Numbered from the stretch's first letter, positions 24,517-32,693 are shown. The stretch is DNA of 46,118 bases from Lutibacter sp. (GCF_021647475.1 NZ_JAKIUR010000021.1:1-46118); one strand, 5' to 3'. The notes: generated by a model from the sequence alone, not told the origin. Numbers and translations are program-made.

Positions 24517-25613
24517 TTTGTTTTATCGGCTATAATTACAGTATTTTCATCTAATCCGTGAATTATTTCTACCCAATCATTAGAAATAAAACCTATTTCA
24601 ACAGCTATTTCATCACCTCCTTTTAATTTAACCTTATTACTATAACTCAAATAATTTCGTGGAATAACCAAGGCATTATTTTTATTTTCTATAATAATAT
24701 TTCCTTGAAGTTGAGTTCCAGAAATTTTGAAATCTAAAATATCTTCAAATTCTATTTTGCAATAAAACGATTGAGTTTGCTTATCAAATGCTGGGTATAT
24801 TTCGGTAACTTTTCCTTTGTAATTTTTTTTTACTTGTGTGTTTAACTGAATTATTACTTGTTGATGCAATTTTACTTTTGAAATATTACTTTCATCAATA
24901 CTTAATAATGCATATAATTTTTCTGGGTTTCCAATTACAGCAATAACATCTCCTTTTCTAATATAATCACCTAATTCTTTTTTTAATTCATATACTTTCC
25001 CTCCAACAATAGCTTTAATTTTATTGTAATTTTCAGAAACATTATCTACCTCTTTTTGTGATTTTTGTATAATTAATTGTTGATCGGCTTGCTGTTTTAA
25101 TAGTTTATAATTTTCTTGAAGTGATAAAAAATTGGTTTTAGAGTTGTCTAAATTCAAAAGAACATTTTCATATTCTAATTTTGAAACACTGTTTAATTTA
25201 TAGAGTTTTTTATATCGTTCTGCTTGTTTTTGGTCTTGAAGAAGTTTTTGTTTTGCGAGCTCAACATTAATTTCTGCCTGTTTAAGCGCAGGAGCATTTG
25301 GATTTGTATTAGCCTTTGCAATAGTTAATAAATCAACAGAACTTTTAGCACTTATAATGTTTTGTTCGTTATCTACAATTGCCAATAATTGATTTTTAGT
25401 TACAATGTCGCCTTCTTCAATATCCAGTTTTTTAATGTATCCGTCGGACAAAGAGGTTAAGTTATATTGATCTTCTGGCACAAGAATTCCTGAAGCAAAA
25501 ATAGTTTCAGTAACGTTTTTTCTAATTGGTTTAGTTTCGGTTGTTATTTTCCCGCAAGAACTTATTAAAATTAAGCTTATTAAAAGGAATATGGTTTTTG
25601 TTGAATCTTTCAT
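24513..25613 (-). CDS. Periplasmic adaptor (membrane-fusion) lipoprotein, HlyD/MacA-like
   Basis: This 366-residue protein has a lipoprotein signal with the cysteine at residue 20 (LISSCGKI). A first half-lipoyl strand region (ILVPEDQYNLTSLSDGYIKKLDIEEGDIVTKNQ) leads to a long coiled-coil hairpin (about 85-195, rich in Lys, Gln and Leu). The second lipoyl half (VGGKVYELKKELGDYIRKGDVIAVIG) and a beta-barrel domain follow. It bridges permease and outer-membrane channel in tripartite efflux. It overlaps the permease gene by 4 bases and the TolC-like gene by 4 bases. Confidence 0.9.
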   Translation of the reverse strand: MKDSTKTIFLLISLILISSCGKITTETKPIRKNVTETIFASGILVPEDQYNLTSLSDGYIKKLDIEEGDIVTKNQLLAIVDNEQNIISAKSSVDLLTIAKANTNPNAPALKQAEINVELAKQKLLQDQKQAERYKKLYKLNSVSKLEYENVLLNLDNSKTNFLSLQENYKLLKQQADQQLIIQKSQKEVDNVSENYNKIKAIVGGKVYELKKELGDYIRKGDVIAVIGNPEKLYALLSIDESNISKVKLHQQVIIQLNTQVKKNYKGKVTEIYPAFDKQTQSFYCKIEFEDILDFKISGTQLQGNIIIENKNNALVIPRNYLSYSNKVKLKGGDEIAVEIGFISNDWVEIIHGLDENTVIIADKTK

Positions 25614-26923
25614 TTTATTGAATTATTTATCTCAATTTTTGATTTTGTATATAATAAATTTGCCAAAGCAATACTATAATTTAATTGGCTAATTAATTTA
25701 TCGTCAAAAGCAATTAGAAGTTTGTTAGAAGAAAGAATAGATGCATTGAACTGATTTAACGCCATTTGGTAATTTTGTTCTTTTAGTAAAAATATTTGGT
25801 TTGTTGTTTTAAATTGAGAGTAGGCCTTTTTATAGTCTAAATTCAAAGTAATATTGGTGATGTCATTTTGAAGCTTTGTATGGTTCGCCTCTAATTCAGA
25901 AATTATTTTATTGATTTTGGCGCTTTTGGTAAGCGTAAATCTGTCAATATCAGGAAAAGGCATACTTAGCTTTAGTCCAATATATTGAGAGTTTATCCAA
26001 TTGGTATTTGGGTCTAAAAACTGATTATTGCTGTTTTGCTGCCATCCATCATAAGCCACTATTGAAATTGTTGGGTATTGGGCTAATCGGTTTGCCCTTA
26101 ACTCTTCTTTGGCCAAATCGACTTTTAATAATGACGATTTATGTTCCAATTGATTGTTAGTTTGTAAATTTAGATCAAAAGGCTGATTGTAAACGGTGTT
26201 TTCAGTTAAGAAAATAGCTGTGTTTTGAGGAATATCGCATAGTATTTTAAGTGCATAATATTGTTGGTTGAGCGATATCTCCAATTGTGTCAAGTTATCT
26301 TTCAAAGAGAGCTTGTTTATAGTAGCGTCATTTAAATCTTGTTGCCTGACAATTCCTTCGGTATATTTATTATACATAATGGTTTGCAAAGTATCTGCAG
26401 TATATAAATTTTTCTGTGTAATTTCTATTTGTTCTTTCAATGAAATAATGTTGTAATAACTTGCCGAAATGGATTCAAAAAGTAACTTTTTTACTATTAA
26501 ATTATTCACATCTGTAAGCTGTGTGTTAATTTTTGCACTTTTTAACTTTGTCCAACTTACAGGATTAATAATGTCTATTTGCGGTGCAAAATTAATATTC
26601 CCTATAAATTGTTGGCCCATTGTTACTTCTTTAAAAGTACCAGGTTCACCACCAAATGGCTCAGATGGAAAATATGTGACAGGTAATTTTACGTTGTTGG
26701 TTAACGAAAAAGAAGATTGTATTTTAAAGTTTACTAAACCTGCTTGTGCTGATATTTTTTGCCATTTAGCCAAAAGTACTTGTTGTTCGCCTGTTTTTAT
26801 TGAAATGCTATTGTTTTCAGCATATTTAAAAAGAGAATCAATAGTATTAAACACTATTCTATTTTGTGAAATCAAAAATTGATTTATCAATAAAAAACTA
26901 AATAAAACTATTGAGTTATACAC
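25610..26923 (-). CDS. TolC-family outer-membrane efflux protein, N-terminus rebuilt by an IS1595 insertion
   Basis: The body of this 437-residue protein has the TolC/OEP layout: long helices rich in Gln, Asn and Lys, and barrel strands in two repeats. The first gene of the efflux operon is broken at its signal peptide. The native start was MKKNLVLFSFLLINQ, but an IS1595 element (26911-29150) sits after codon 7. The remaining frame runs back into the IS end, where a GTG at 26923 gives M-Y-N-S followed by IVLFSFLLINQFLISQ, in frame. The rebuilt signal lacks the two lysines, so secretion may be impaired. Whether the GTG is used is unknown. Confidence 0.85.
   Translation of the reverse strand: MYNSIVLFSFLLINQFLISQNRIVFNTIDSLFKYAENNSISIKTGEQQVLLAKWQKISAQAGLVNFKIQSSFSLTNNVKLPVTYFPSEPFGGEPGTFKEVTMGQQFIGNINFAPQIDIINPVSWTKLKSAKINTQLTDVNNLIVKKLLFESISASYYNIISLKEQIEITQKNLYTADTLQTIMYNKYTEGIVRQQDLNDATINKLSLKDNLTQLEISLNQQYYALKILCDIPQNTAIFLTENTVYNQPFDLNLQTNNQLEHKSSLLKVDLAKEELRANRLAQYPTISIVAYDGWQQNSNNQFLDPNTNWINSQYIGLKLSMPFPDIDRFTLTKSAKINKIISELEANHTKLQNDITNITLNLDYKKAYSQFKTTNQIFLLKEQNYQMALNQFNASILSSNKLLIAFDDKLISQLNYSIALANLLYTKSKIEINNSIK
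26903..26910 (+). repeat. 8-bp target duplication of the IS1595 element, left copy
   Basis: TAAAACTA here matches exactly TAAAACTA at 29151-29158. The element sits between them. An 8-bp duplication is the usual length for the IS1595 family. Confidence 0.9.
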
Positions 26924-27117
26924 TTAGTATCTGTTTTATTTGATTTTGGTAAATAGGTTTACTTTCTACCATTCTACTAATTGTTTTATGAAATATGCTC
27001 TGCTTAAATTGAGAACGATTAATCCTAAAACAAAATTCGTCAAAATATGCTTGAATATGCCATTTACTTATATGAGTTGGTATTGCTCTTAACCAAGATT
27101 TAACTTGCATAATCATA

Positions 27118-27122
27118 ATATG
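27118..27122 (+). repeat. 5-bp target duplication of the IS5-family element, left copy
   Basis: ATATG here equals ATATG at 28400-28404, flanking the IS5-family element inside the IS1595 transposase gene. The true duplication may be four bases because the ends are ambiguous. Confidence 0.75.
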
Positions 27123-27149
27123 GTGGGTTCTAAAAATTGATTTTTTCAG

Positions 27150-27193
27150 TTTTCTCAAAAAGGCAAGAACCCTTTTTTATCTTTTTGAGAAAA
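27150..27193. terminator. Long hairpin near the 3' end of the IS5-family element
   Basis: A 13-bp perfect stem, TTTTCTCAAAAAG with CTTTTTGAGAAAA, encloses an 18-base loop. It lies downstream of the transposase stop on the minus strand. It could terminate transposase transcripts or shield the element from outside transcription, and it would also block read-through into the efflux operon. Confidence 0.55.
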
Positions 27194-27249
27194 ATCATAC
27201 TTCAAATGTAGCAAAAATTTGTTGATTTCAATAATAAATATTGAAATTA

Positions 27250-27272
27250 TATCTATCTATCTATCTATCTAT
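27250..27272. repeat. Tetranucleotide repeat (TATC)5-TAT
   Basis: Five full TATC units and a partial one end three bases short of the IS5 transposase stop codon, on its downstream side. Because the repeat is outside the reading frame, length change would not alter the protein. Confidence 0.9.
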
Positions 27273-27275
27273 TTA

Positions 27276-28322
27276 TCAGTATGTTATTTTTAATTTTTTA
27301 ATCTGCTCATATCTAAATAAGTTGTAGGTTAAGTTTATTAATCCTATTATTCCAGTTGCTCTTACCAGACCAACTGATTTTAAGACTAAACCATTCATAC
27401 TTTGTTCCATAAAACCAAATACATGTTCTACTCTTGCTCTAATTTTCGATTTTTTGGTATTACTTTCTTTTTGTTGTTTGGTTAATGGTTTATTACGATA
27501 GCCTTTTTCATGTACTTTATTCTTCATTTTATATTTGGCAATAATTTTATCTTGTTCTTCTCCTGTGTAAGCACTATCTGCGTGCAGGTCTTGGTCTTTA
27601 TCTTTTTTGGTAAGCAAGTTATCTAAAGCTTGGGAGTCGTGAACTGATGCATCTGTTACGGTATAGGTGTTAATGAATTTACTTTTGGTGTCTACTTTTG
27701 CGTGATTTTTATAACCGTAAAAAGTCTCCCCGTTTTTCTTTGTCCAACGGGCATCAATGTCTTTATGACTTTTTTTATTAGGCTTGTCGTTCCATAAATC
27801 ATCACCCTCTCCATTCTTAATTCTCTTGTTTTCTTCCCTTGTGTTGCGTTGTCGTGGAGCTACCGTGAAACTTGCATCTACCATTTGTCCTTCATTAAAT
27901 ATCAACTCTTTTTTTTCTAAAAATGAGGTAAATTGTTCGAACAACTCTTCTACTAAACCTGTTTTTGTTACACGTTCTCTAAAACTCCATACTGTTTTTT
28001 CGTCTGGAACTTTATCGCCTGTTTCCAAACCTAAAAATGTTTTAAAACTAGATCTATCTAATATTTGATATTCCACCTGACTATCTCCAAGCCCATAATA
28101 ACGCTGTAGTATCATTATTTTGAATAACATTACCACATCATAAGGCTTCGCTCCAGCATTATTCTTTTTATTAGTATTGAGCAATTTACTTTCTAACGAT
28201 TTTCGAAACATCTCAAAATCAATCACTTTACTAATAGCTTCTAATGGATTTCCCATAACTGATAAACGTTCATTAGTGAACTCCTGATCAAATAAGCCTT
28301 TATTTCCTCGTGTTTTATACAT
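27276..28322 (-). CDS. IS5-family transposase (DDE), intact
   Basis: This 348-residue transposase has an N-terminal helical domain (PYDVVMLFKIMILQRYYGLGDSQVEYQI, the DUF772-type region) and the DDE core. The catalytic residues lie in QMVDASFTV (Asp), HADSAYTG (Asp) and ARVEHVFGFM (Glu). The pattern Y-x2-R-x3-E-x6-K (RARVEHVFGFMEQSM) fits the IS5 group. It is the only complete transposase in this cluster, consistent with a recent insertion. Confidence 0.95.
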   Translation of the reverse strand: MYKTRGNKGLFDQEFTNERLSVMGNPLEAISKVIDFEMFRKSLESKLLNTNKKNNAGAKPYDVVMLFKIMILQRYYGLGDSQVEYQILDRSSFKTFLGLETGDKVPDEKTVWSFRERVTKTGLVEELFEQFTSFLEKKELIFNEGQMVDASFTVAPRQRNTREENKRIKNGEGDDLWNDKPNKKSHKDIDARWTKKNGETFYGYKNHAKVDTKSKFINTYTVTDASVHDSQALDNLLTKKDKDQDLHADSAYTGEEQDKIIAKYKMKNKVHEKGYRNKPLTKQQKESNTKKSKIRARVEHVFGFMEQSMNGLVLKSVGLVRATGIIGLINLTYNLFRYEQIKKLKITY

Positions 28323-28399
28323 TTTTTATTGTAATTTTATACCTGATAAATATACGTATATTTAACTGATTAATAATAAGTTAAATTTTAGAAGCCCCC

Positions 28400-28404
28400 A
28401 TATG
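28400..28404 (+). repeat. 5-bp target duplication of the IS5-family element, right copy
   Basis: ATATG, identical to 27118-27122. Its position immediately after the KQLH codons (read on the minus strand) shows where the IS1595 transposase was cut. Confidence 0.75.
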
Positions 28405-29150
28405 TAATTGTTTGAAATTTGTGCCATTATTACTATATATCTGCTGAATATCATAAATTTCTTTTAACGGTTCATATCCTCTCCATTTATCTGTTATTAT
28501 TTTAGCAGATGTACTTATATGTTCTTCAAATATTGGTGTTAATGATTTTGCCGAATAATCCTTAATTGATTTTATATAAACTCTCTTAACTTTATTATTA
28601 TCAGTTAATTCAACAGCAATAACGGCTTTTTTCTTTTTCGTATCATAACTTCTTCCTTGTTTCCCCTCCTCTTTTCCTCCAACAGTAAATTCATCTACAT
28701 GTATTAATTTTGATAACGGATATTTCTGACTACTTTTCATTGCTTTACGAACTTTTTGCATAAAATACCACGCCGTTCCTTGTCGAATACTAAAACGTTT
28801 ACCCATTTGAATACTTGAAGTACTTTTGCTACTTGTACTCATTTCAAAAACTACACAAAAAGCTTTTTGCAAACCAAATTTAACCTTATGAAAAAGTGTA
28901 TTTGCTGTTGCACTTTCTACATGATCACAAGCGTAACAATGGTAATTATATCCTGACTTCTCACAACCTTTTGTGCCTCCACATTTGCTACAAGTAAAAC
29001 CATCTTGCCACTTTATTTTAGCTAAGTATGCTTTACAAGCATCATCATTTGGTAATTCTTTTATAAAGTTTAGTATATCTTGCCCTTTAAATTGTTCCAT
29101 ATCTATTTGTTTAAAGAGATAAATATACGGAAACTAAATGACTAACTCAA

Positions 29151-29158
29151 TAAAACTA
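29151..29158 (+). repeat. 8-bp target duplication of the IS1595 element, right copy
   Basis: TAAAACTA, identical to 26903-26910. On the minus strand it spells TAGTTTTA, the codons for V-L in the native TolC-like signal peptide. Confidence 0.9.
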
Positions 29159-29171
29159 AATTTTTTTTCAT
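29151..29171 (-). pseudogene. Detached native start of the TolC-like gene (7 codons)
   Basis: Read on the minus strand, the sequence encodes MKKNLVL and ends exactly at the IS1595 target duplication. Joining it with the sequence after the left duplication gives MKKNLVLFSFLLINQFLISQ, a typical signal peptide, and continues into the TolC-like body. This shows the native start and the exact insertion point. Confidence 0.9.
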
Positions 29172-29208
29172 TATTATTATATTTTCCATATTTTTTTGAT
29201 AATAATAC

Positions 29209-29995
29209 TTAAAAACGTAATATTTCAGTCATTAATCCAAACCGTATCACATCTAACTTGTTCTGAAAATAAATATTGTAATAATCGGTACCGTGGTAAA
29301 ACTGAACAAAGAATCCGATATCTTCTAAAAATGTTGGATGGTAATAAAAAGTTAGGCTTGCATTCAATCTGTCTAAATTAAAAGTATCCCAATTATTTAT
29401 AGCATCAAGCATCCAAGTAGTTTCTAATTTTAAAGAAACATTAGGCCTTTTATCTGATGTTAAATTAGTTATAGGGAGTTTAAATGCAGAGAATGTATTG
29501 TGCCATCTAAACCCACTATATTTTCCGTGTAGTTCATCAAGCATCCAACTTTTTGGGTGCACTTCAATAGAACTTTTAAAAAATTTAATCGCATTGTGAG
29601 CTTCACTGAAGGTGGTTTTAATAAAACCAAGTTCAAAATAATTGGTTGCAAAATTTCCTGATAATAAGTTAACGGTACCATCTTCGTTGTAAAAATCACT
29701 ATTTTGACCGTTGGTGTGGTGTGCAATTCTCCCAAAAAGAGTGGTATGATTTGCCAATGTTTTATCACCTACTAAATAATAAAATGTAATTTGAGGCATG
29801 TAACTTGGTGTTCTTACAGGGTAAGAATCCTCATTGTACATCCTTATAATAATTTGTGAAGTTAAAACCCCCATTAACCTAGCGTCTTTTCGCTCCCTAA
29901 TTATAAAACTAGGACTAATATTAGCTTCAAACATCAAAGGGGCAATATTACCAATATCAACAGGAAATGTAATATAGCTATCACTTTGATTATTA
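29209..29995 (-). pseudogene. 5'-truncated outer-membrane protein, phospholipase-A1-like
   Basis: About 262 residues remain, beginning near FNNQSDSYITFPVDIGNIAP. The part RIAHHTNGQNSDFYN resembles the OMPLA motif H-x-S-N-G with Thr in place of Ser. The rest alternates barrel strands and ends NKLDVIRFGLMTEILRF with a terminal Phe, as in outer-membrane barrels. The start and signal peptide are missing: the IS630 element begins directly upstream, and joining across it gives an in-frame TAG four codons before, not a gene start. It lies 37 bases before the TolC-like gene and may have been the first gene of that operon. Family assignment is tentative. Confidence 0.5.
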
Positions 29996-31108
29996 AATGG
30001 GCGGACATTATTTAGGATTAGTTCACGCTGCATATTTAATACTTTCGTGTTTAAAATAATTAGCAACTTTAGTTTTGTTTTTTTGTAAAGACCTCATATG
30101 AGAATTTAGATTACTCTTTAATTGGGCTTCATTTTTAGGAGAAGGCTTGTTTGATAATGATAATTTTAAGTCGCAATTAAGATATTCATCTGGATTTCTT
30201 TCAGGTGAATAGGATGGGAGATAAAACAATCGAATCTTTTCATTATTTTCTTCTTCCCATTGCTTTACAAGTTTACTGTGATGAACCCTCAAATTATCTA
30301 AAATCAAGTAAATTTTGTTTTTTGATCCTTTTATCAACCTTTTCAAAAACTTGATTAATCGTTGAGAATTCATAGTCCCATTATAAATCATAAACCTTAC
30401 TTTTCCTTGGTTGGTTACTGTAGAAATCATATTCATAGATAAACGCTTAGCTAATTTTTTTCTAATTGGGGTTTTCCCTTTGGGTGCATATGAACGTCCA
30501 TATTGACTCTCGTTTCTTACCCCTGTTTCATCTCCCTAATGTATTACTGCATGCTCTTGTTTGGCTTGTTTTTTTATAAAAGGATATTCTTGTTCAAGCC
30601 ACTTTTTAACCAATTTATCATTTTGTTCATATGCTTTTTTCTTTGGCTTTTGTGGGGTAAAACCCCATCTATTCAGATAATCCCCCATGGTTCTTATTGC
30701 TATTGATACTTTAAATTCCCGTTTTATTAACTCTTTTATAGCTTTTCTAGTCCATAAGCCATAAGGCAATTTTAATTGCTCTGGCATGGTGTCAATTATC
30801 ATATTTTGAATTATTTTTTCCTGTTCAATAGTGAGAATACGCCCTTCTCCAAGCTTATGCCCTCTTGGCTTTTCTTGTAAGCCTTCGTTACCCCCTATTT
30901 TATGATGCTTACACCATAAATAAACAGAATTCCTATTAACTCCCAATAAATCAGCTATTGATAACTGAGTCAACCCTCTTTTATGCAACCGAATAGCTCG
31001 TTCTCTAATTGCTAGTTTTGTTTCTTTTCCTAGCGTTCTTAAATCTAATTTAACCATAACCAAAGATACAAAATATATATTAATATTCCTAATATTATGT
31101 TGCCGAGT
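29996..31108 (-). mobile_element. IS630-family insertion sequence
   Basis: An element of about 1.1 kb carries a broken IS630-type transposase. The ends show an imperfect inverted repeat: ATGGGCGGACATTATTTAGG at the left against ACTCGGCAACATAATATTAG at the right, read inward. TA dinucleotides flank both sides (29994-29995 and 31109-31110), as expected for the TA target of this family. Exact ends are uncertain by a few bases. Confidence 0.75.
30023..31063 (-). pseudogene. IS630-family transposase with an internal TAG
   Basis: The N-terminal part (176 codons, from 31063) has two helix-turn-helix regions (LTQLSIADLLGVNRNSVYLWCKHH and IAIRTMGDYLNRWGF). The reading frame hits TAG at 30536-30538, in HAVIH-stop-GDETGVR, where IS630 proteins normally have Trp (HWGDE). 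The same frame continues to 30023 with IYLILDNLRVHHSK and LPSYSPERNPDEYLN, giving the second Asp and the final acid of the DDE triad. A single TGG to TAG change explains it, so the element is probably inactive unless the stop is read through. Confidence 0.9.
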
Positions 31109-31165
31109 TAATAACGCTCTAAAAAACGCAATGAAACAAATTAATGAGTTATCAACAAATAAATA

Positions 31166-31348
31166 TCAAAATGTGGCGTAATCGTGAATGTTTTGCGTAA
31201 GGTCAGTAAAGTTATAAAAAGAAACATAGTAGTAATCTCTTAATGAAAGATCAAATTCATTTCCTGTATATCCTTCCATTCTCAAAAATTCAAAATACCT
31301 ATGGACATTTAAAAAAAATTGCTCTCCTCCTGTTAAATTATCTGTCAT
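31166..31348 (-). CDS. Small protein of unknown function (60 residues)
   Basis: The ATG at 31348 gives MTDNLTGGEQFFLNVHRYF and a tyrosine- and phenylalanine-rich remainder (LRDYYYVSFYNFTDLTQNIHDYATF) to a TGA at 31166. A longer frame extends upstream through the tRNA gene, so the ATG at 31348 is the sensible start. It lies between the tRNA-Ser gene and the IS630 element. I do not recognise it. It could be a real small gene or the remains of one. Confidence 0.35.
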   Translation of the reverse strand: MTDNLTGGEQFFLNVHRYFEFLRMEGYTGNEFDLSLRDYYYVSFYNFTDLTQNIHDYATF

Positions 31349-31415
31349 AATAATTTTTTGTTTTTTATTTCTACAAAATATTGTTGATACTTTTACAATT
31401 TTGTATATTTTCTTG

Positions 31416-31500
31416 CAGAGAGGAAGGGATTCGAACCCTCGATACGTTGCCGTATACACACTTTCCAGGCGTGCGCCTTCGACCACTCGGCCACCTCTCT
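31416..31500 (-). tRNA. tRNA-Ser (anticodon GGA)
   Basis: The 85-nucleotide minus-strand sequence folds as a class II tRNA. The acceptor stem is AGAGAGG with CCTCTCT, the D-arm starts GGCCGAG, the anticodon loop CTGGAAA carries GGA, the long variable arm contains GTATACGGCAACGTATC, and the T-arm is GGTTCGAATCC. The discriminator is G and CCA is not encoded. It lies 3 bases downstream of rimM on the same strand. Confidence 0.95.
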
Positions 31501-31503
31501 ATT

Positions 31504-32034
31504 TTATTGATTCAAATATAAATCAATTAATCCTTCTGGTGTTTTTACCAGAATTGTTTTTTGTTCTCTATCAACCTTAACAATAAAGTCGTCAATCATT
31601 GGGATAAAAACATCGGTACCATTTGCATTTATTTCAAATAATGGCTGTGCTGTTCTGTCATTTATTCCTTCAATTACACCAATAAAACCATGTTTTTCAT
31701 CCACCATTTTAAAATTAATGATTTCGTGAAAATAGAATTTATTTCCTGTTAATTTTGGTAAAAATTTTAATGGTAAATAAATTTCTCCTCCTAAAATTTC
31801 ATCAGCTTCAGCTTCACTATTTACATCTTCTATTTTTAGCCGTAATTGATTTCCTTTTTGAAGCAAACTTTTTTCAATAAAAAAAGGAACCAGTTGGCTG
31901 CCAAAAGCAACAAAAATTGATTCCAAATTTGTATAAAGTTCAGGTTCGTCTGTATCTAATTTTGCTACAACTTCCCCTTTAAAACTATGTTTTCTAACGA
32001 TTTTGCCTAAATAAAAACAATCTTCTTTACGCAT
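31504..32034 (-). CDS. rimM: Ribosome maturation factor RimM
   Basis: This 176-residue protein helps assemble the head of the 30S subunit by binding uS19. The N-terminal RimM domain (CFYLGKIVRKHSFKGEVVAKLDTDEPELY) and the C-terminal PRC barrel (KFYFHEIINFKMVDEKHGFIGVIEGI, VFIPMIDDFIVKVD) are both present. The length is normal. It follows rpsP by 14 bases, an order shared by most bacteria, although trmD does not follow here. Confidence 0.95.
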   Translation of the reverse strand: MRKEDCFYLGKIVRKHSFKGEVVAKLDTDEPELYTNLESIFVAFGSQLVPFFIEKSLLQKGNQLRLKIEDVNSEAEADEILGGEIYLPLKFLPKLTGNKFYFHEIINFKMVDEKHGFIGVIEGINDRTAQPLFEINANGTDVFIPMIDDFIVKVDREQKTILVKTPEGLIDLYLNQ

Positions 32035-32048
32035 TATCGTTAACTAAA

Positions 32049-32633
32049 TTATTCTGCTTTTCCTTCATCAGATGCTGCAGCTTGTGCATCATCAATAGTT
32101 TCAGGAGCTTTTTCTTCAACTACTTCTTCTGCAGCCTTTGCAGCAGCTTTTGCATCTGCTTCTGCTTTAATAGCTTCTTCTTCAACTTCTTTTACAGCAG
32201 CTAAACGTTCTTCATTTATTTTTGCTTCAGCTTTTAAAATTTCAGCTTTTGTTTTAGCATCAGCTTGTGCTAATCCATCTTTTTTAGCGTTAATTTTATT
32301 TTCTTTTTCAGCAACCCAAGCTTGAAATTTTTCTTCGGCTTGTTCTTCTGTTAAAGCACCTTTTCTAACTCCACCAACTAAATGGTTTTTTAACATTGCT
32401 CCTTTATAAGATAAAATTGCTTTTGCTGTATCTGTTGGTTGTGCTCCATTTTGTAACCATTTTACAGCTCCATCTATATCTAAATCAATAGCTGCTGGGT
32501 TTACGTTTGGATTATAAGTTCCAATTTTTTCTAGGTACTTACCATCTCTTTTTGAGCGTACATCTGCAGCTACTATCCAATAGAATGGTTTTCCTTTTTT
32601 ACCGTGTCTTTGTAATCTAATTTTTACTGGCAT
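32049..32633 (-). CDS. rpsP: Ribosomal protein bS16 with long C-terminal extension
   Basis: Residues 1-80 are a standard bS16 (MPVKIRLQRHGKKGKPFYWIV, RDGKYLEKIGTYNP, DGAVKWLQNGAQPTDTAKAIL). A helical tail of about 110 residues rich in Ala, Glu and Lys follows (A-K-A-E-A repeats, ending DDAQAAASDEGKAE). Such extensions are usual in Bacteroidota, where bS16 has about 180 residues. The gene heads rpsP-rimM and has a promoter match upstream. Confidence 0.95.
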   Translation of the reverse strand: MPVKIRLQRHGKKGKPFYWIVAADVRSKRDGKYLEKIGTYNPNVNPAAIDLDIDGAVKWLQNGAQPTDTAKAILSYKGAMLKNHLVGGVRKGALTEEQAEEKFQAWVAEKENKINAKKDGLAQADAKTKAEILKAEAKINEERLAAVKEVEEEAIKAEADAKAAAKAAEEVVEEKAPETIDDAQAAASDEGKAE

Positions 32634-32647
32634 TTGTTTTAATTTTT

Positions 32648-32662
32648 AAGGTTCTCGACCTT
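32648..32662 (-). promoter_or_regulatory. Short hairpin in the rpsP leader
   Basis: AAGGT and ACCTT form a 5-bp stem with a 5-base loop in the 5' untranslated region of rpsP, 15 bases before the start codon. It could be a leader structure used in ribosomal-protein control, but the stem is short. Confidence 0.25.
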
Positions 32663-32685
32663 GGTTATTAATTTTTTTGAGTGGG

Positions 32686-32693
32686 CAAAGATA
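32686..32693 (-). promoter_or_regulatory. -7 promoter element of rpsP-rimM
   Basis: The minus strand reads TATCTTTG followed by CC, a perfect match to TAnnTTTG, 53 bases upstream of the rpsP start codon. Confidence 0.6.

Larger units (their letters stand above)
27123..28399 (-). mobile_element. IS5-family insertion sequence nested in the IS1595 element
   Basis: This is a 1,277-bp element with imperfect terminal inverted repeats (GTGGGTTCTAAAAATTGA at the left; GGGGGCTTCTAAAATTTAA read inward from the right). It is flanked by ATATG on both sides and carries one intact transposase gene. Since it interrupts another IS, it is the youngest of the three insertions here and may still be mobile. Confidence 0.9.
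26916..29100 (-). pseudogene. IS1595-family transposase, interrupted
   Basis: The 5' part (28405-29100) encodes a zinc ribbon (CSKCGG ... CYACDH), then the first two catalytic Asp residues (HVDEFTVGG and ITDKWRGYEP), to GTNFKQLH. The 3' part (26916-27117) resumes with IMIMQVKSWLRAIP and the C-terminal YFDEFCFRINR containing the third catalytic acid. Joining them over the 5-bp duplication restores a frame ...KQLHIMIMQVKSW..., as expected for the family. The stop at 26916 lies in the terminal repeat. Confidence 0.93.
26911..29150 (-). mobile_element. IS1595-family insertion sequence, itself split by an IS5-family element
   Basis: The ends read TTGAGTTA on both sides and continue with similar sequence (TTAGT.TC.GT), forming an imperfect inverted repeat of about 25 bases. 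They are bounded by the 8-bp duplication TAAAACTA. Removing the nested IS5 element (27123-28399) and one 5-bp duplicate leaves 958 bp, normal for the family. The IS lies in the signal-peptide codons of the TolC-like gene, in the same orientation as the operon. It is probably dead in cis because its transposase is cut. Confidence 0.92.

Noticed and set aside
27118..27158. Separate 80-residue gene starting inside the IS5 element
   Set aside because: Its first codons lie in the IS5 end; from 27117 on it is the IS1595 transposase C-terminus, so it is a junction artefact.
27240..27275. CRISPR-like repetition
   Set aside because: It is a simple TATC tetranucleotide repeat with no spacers.
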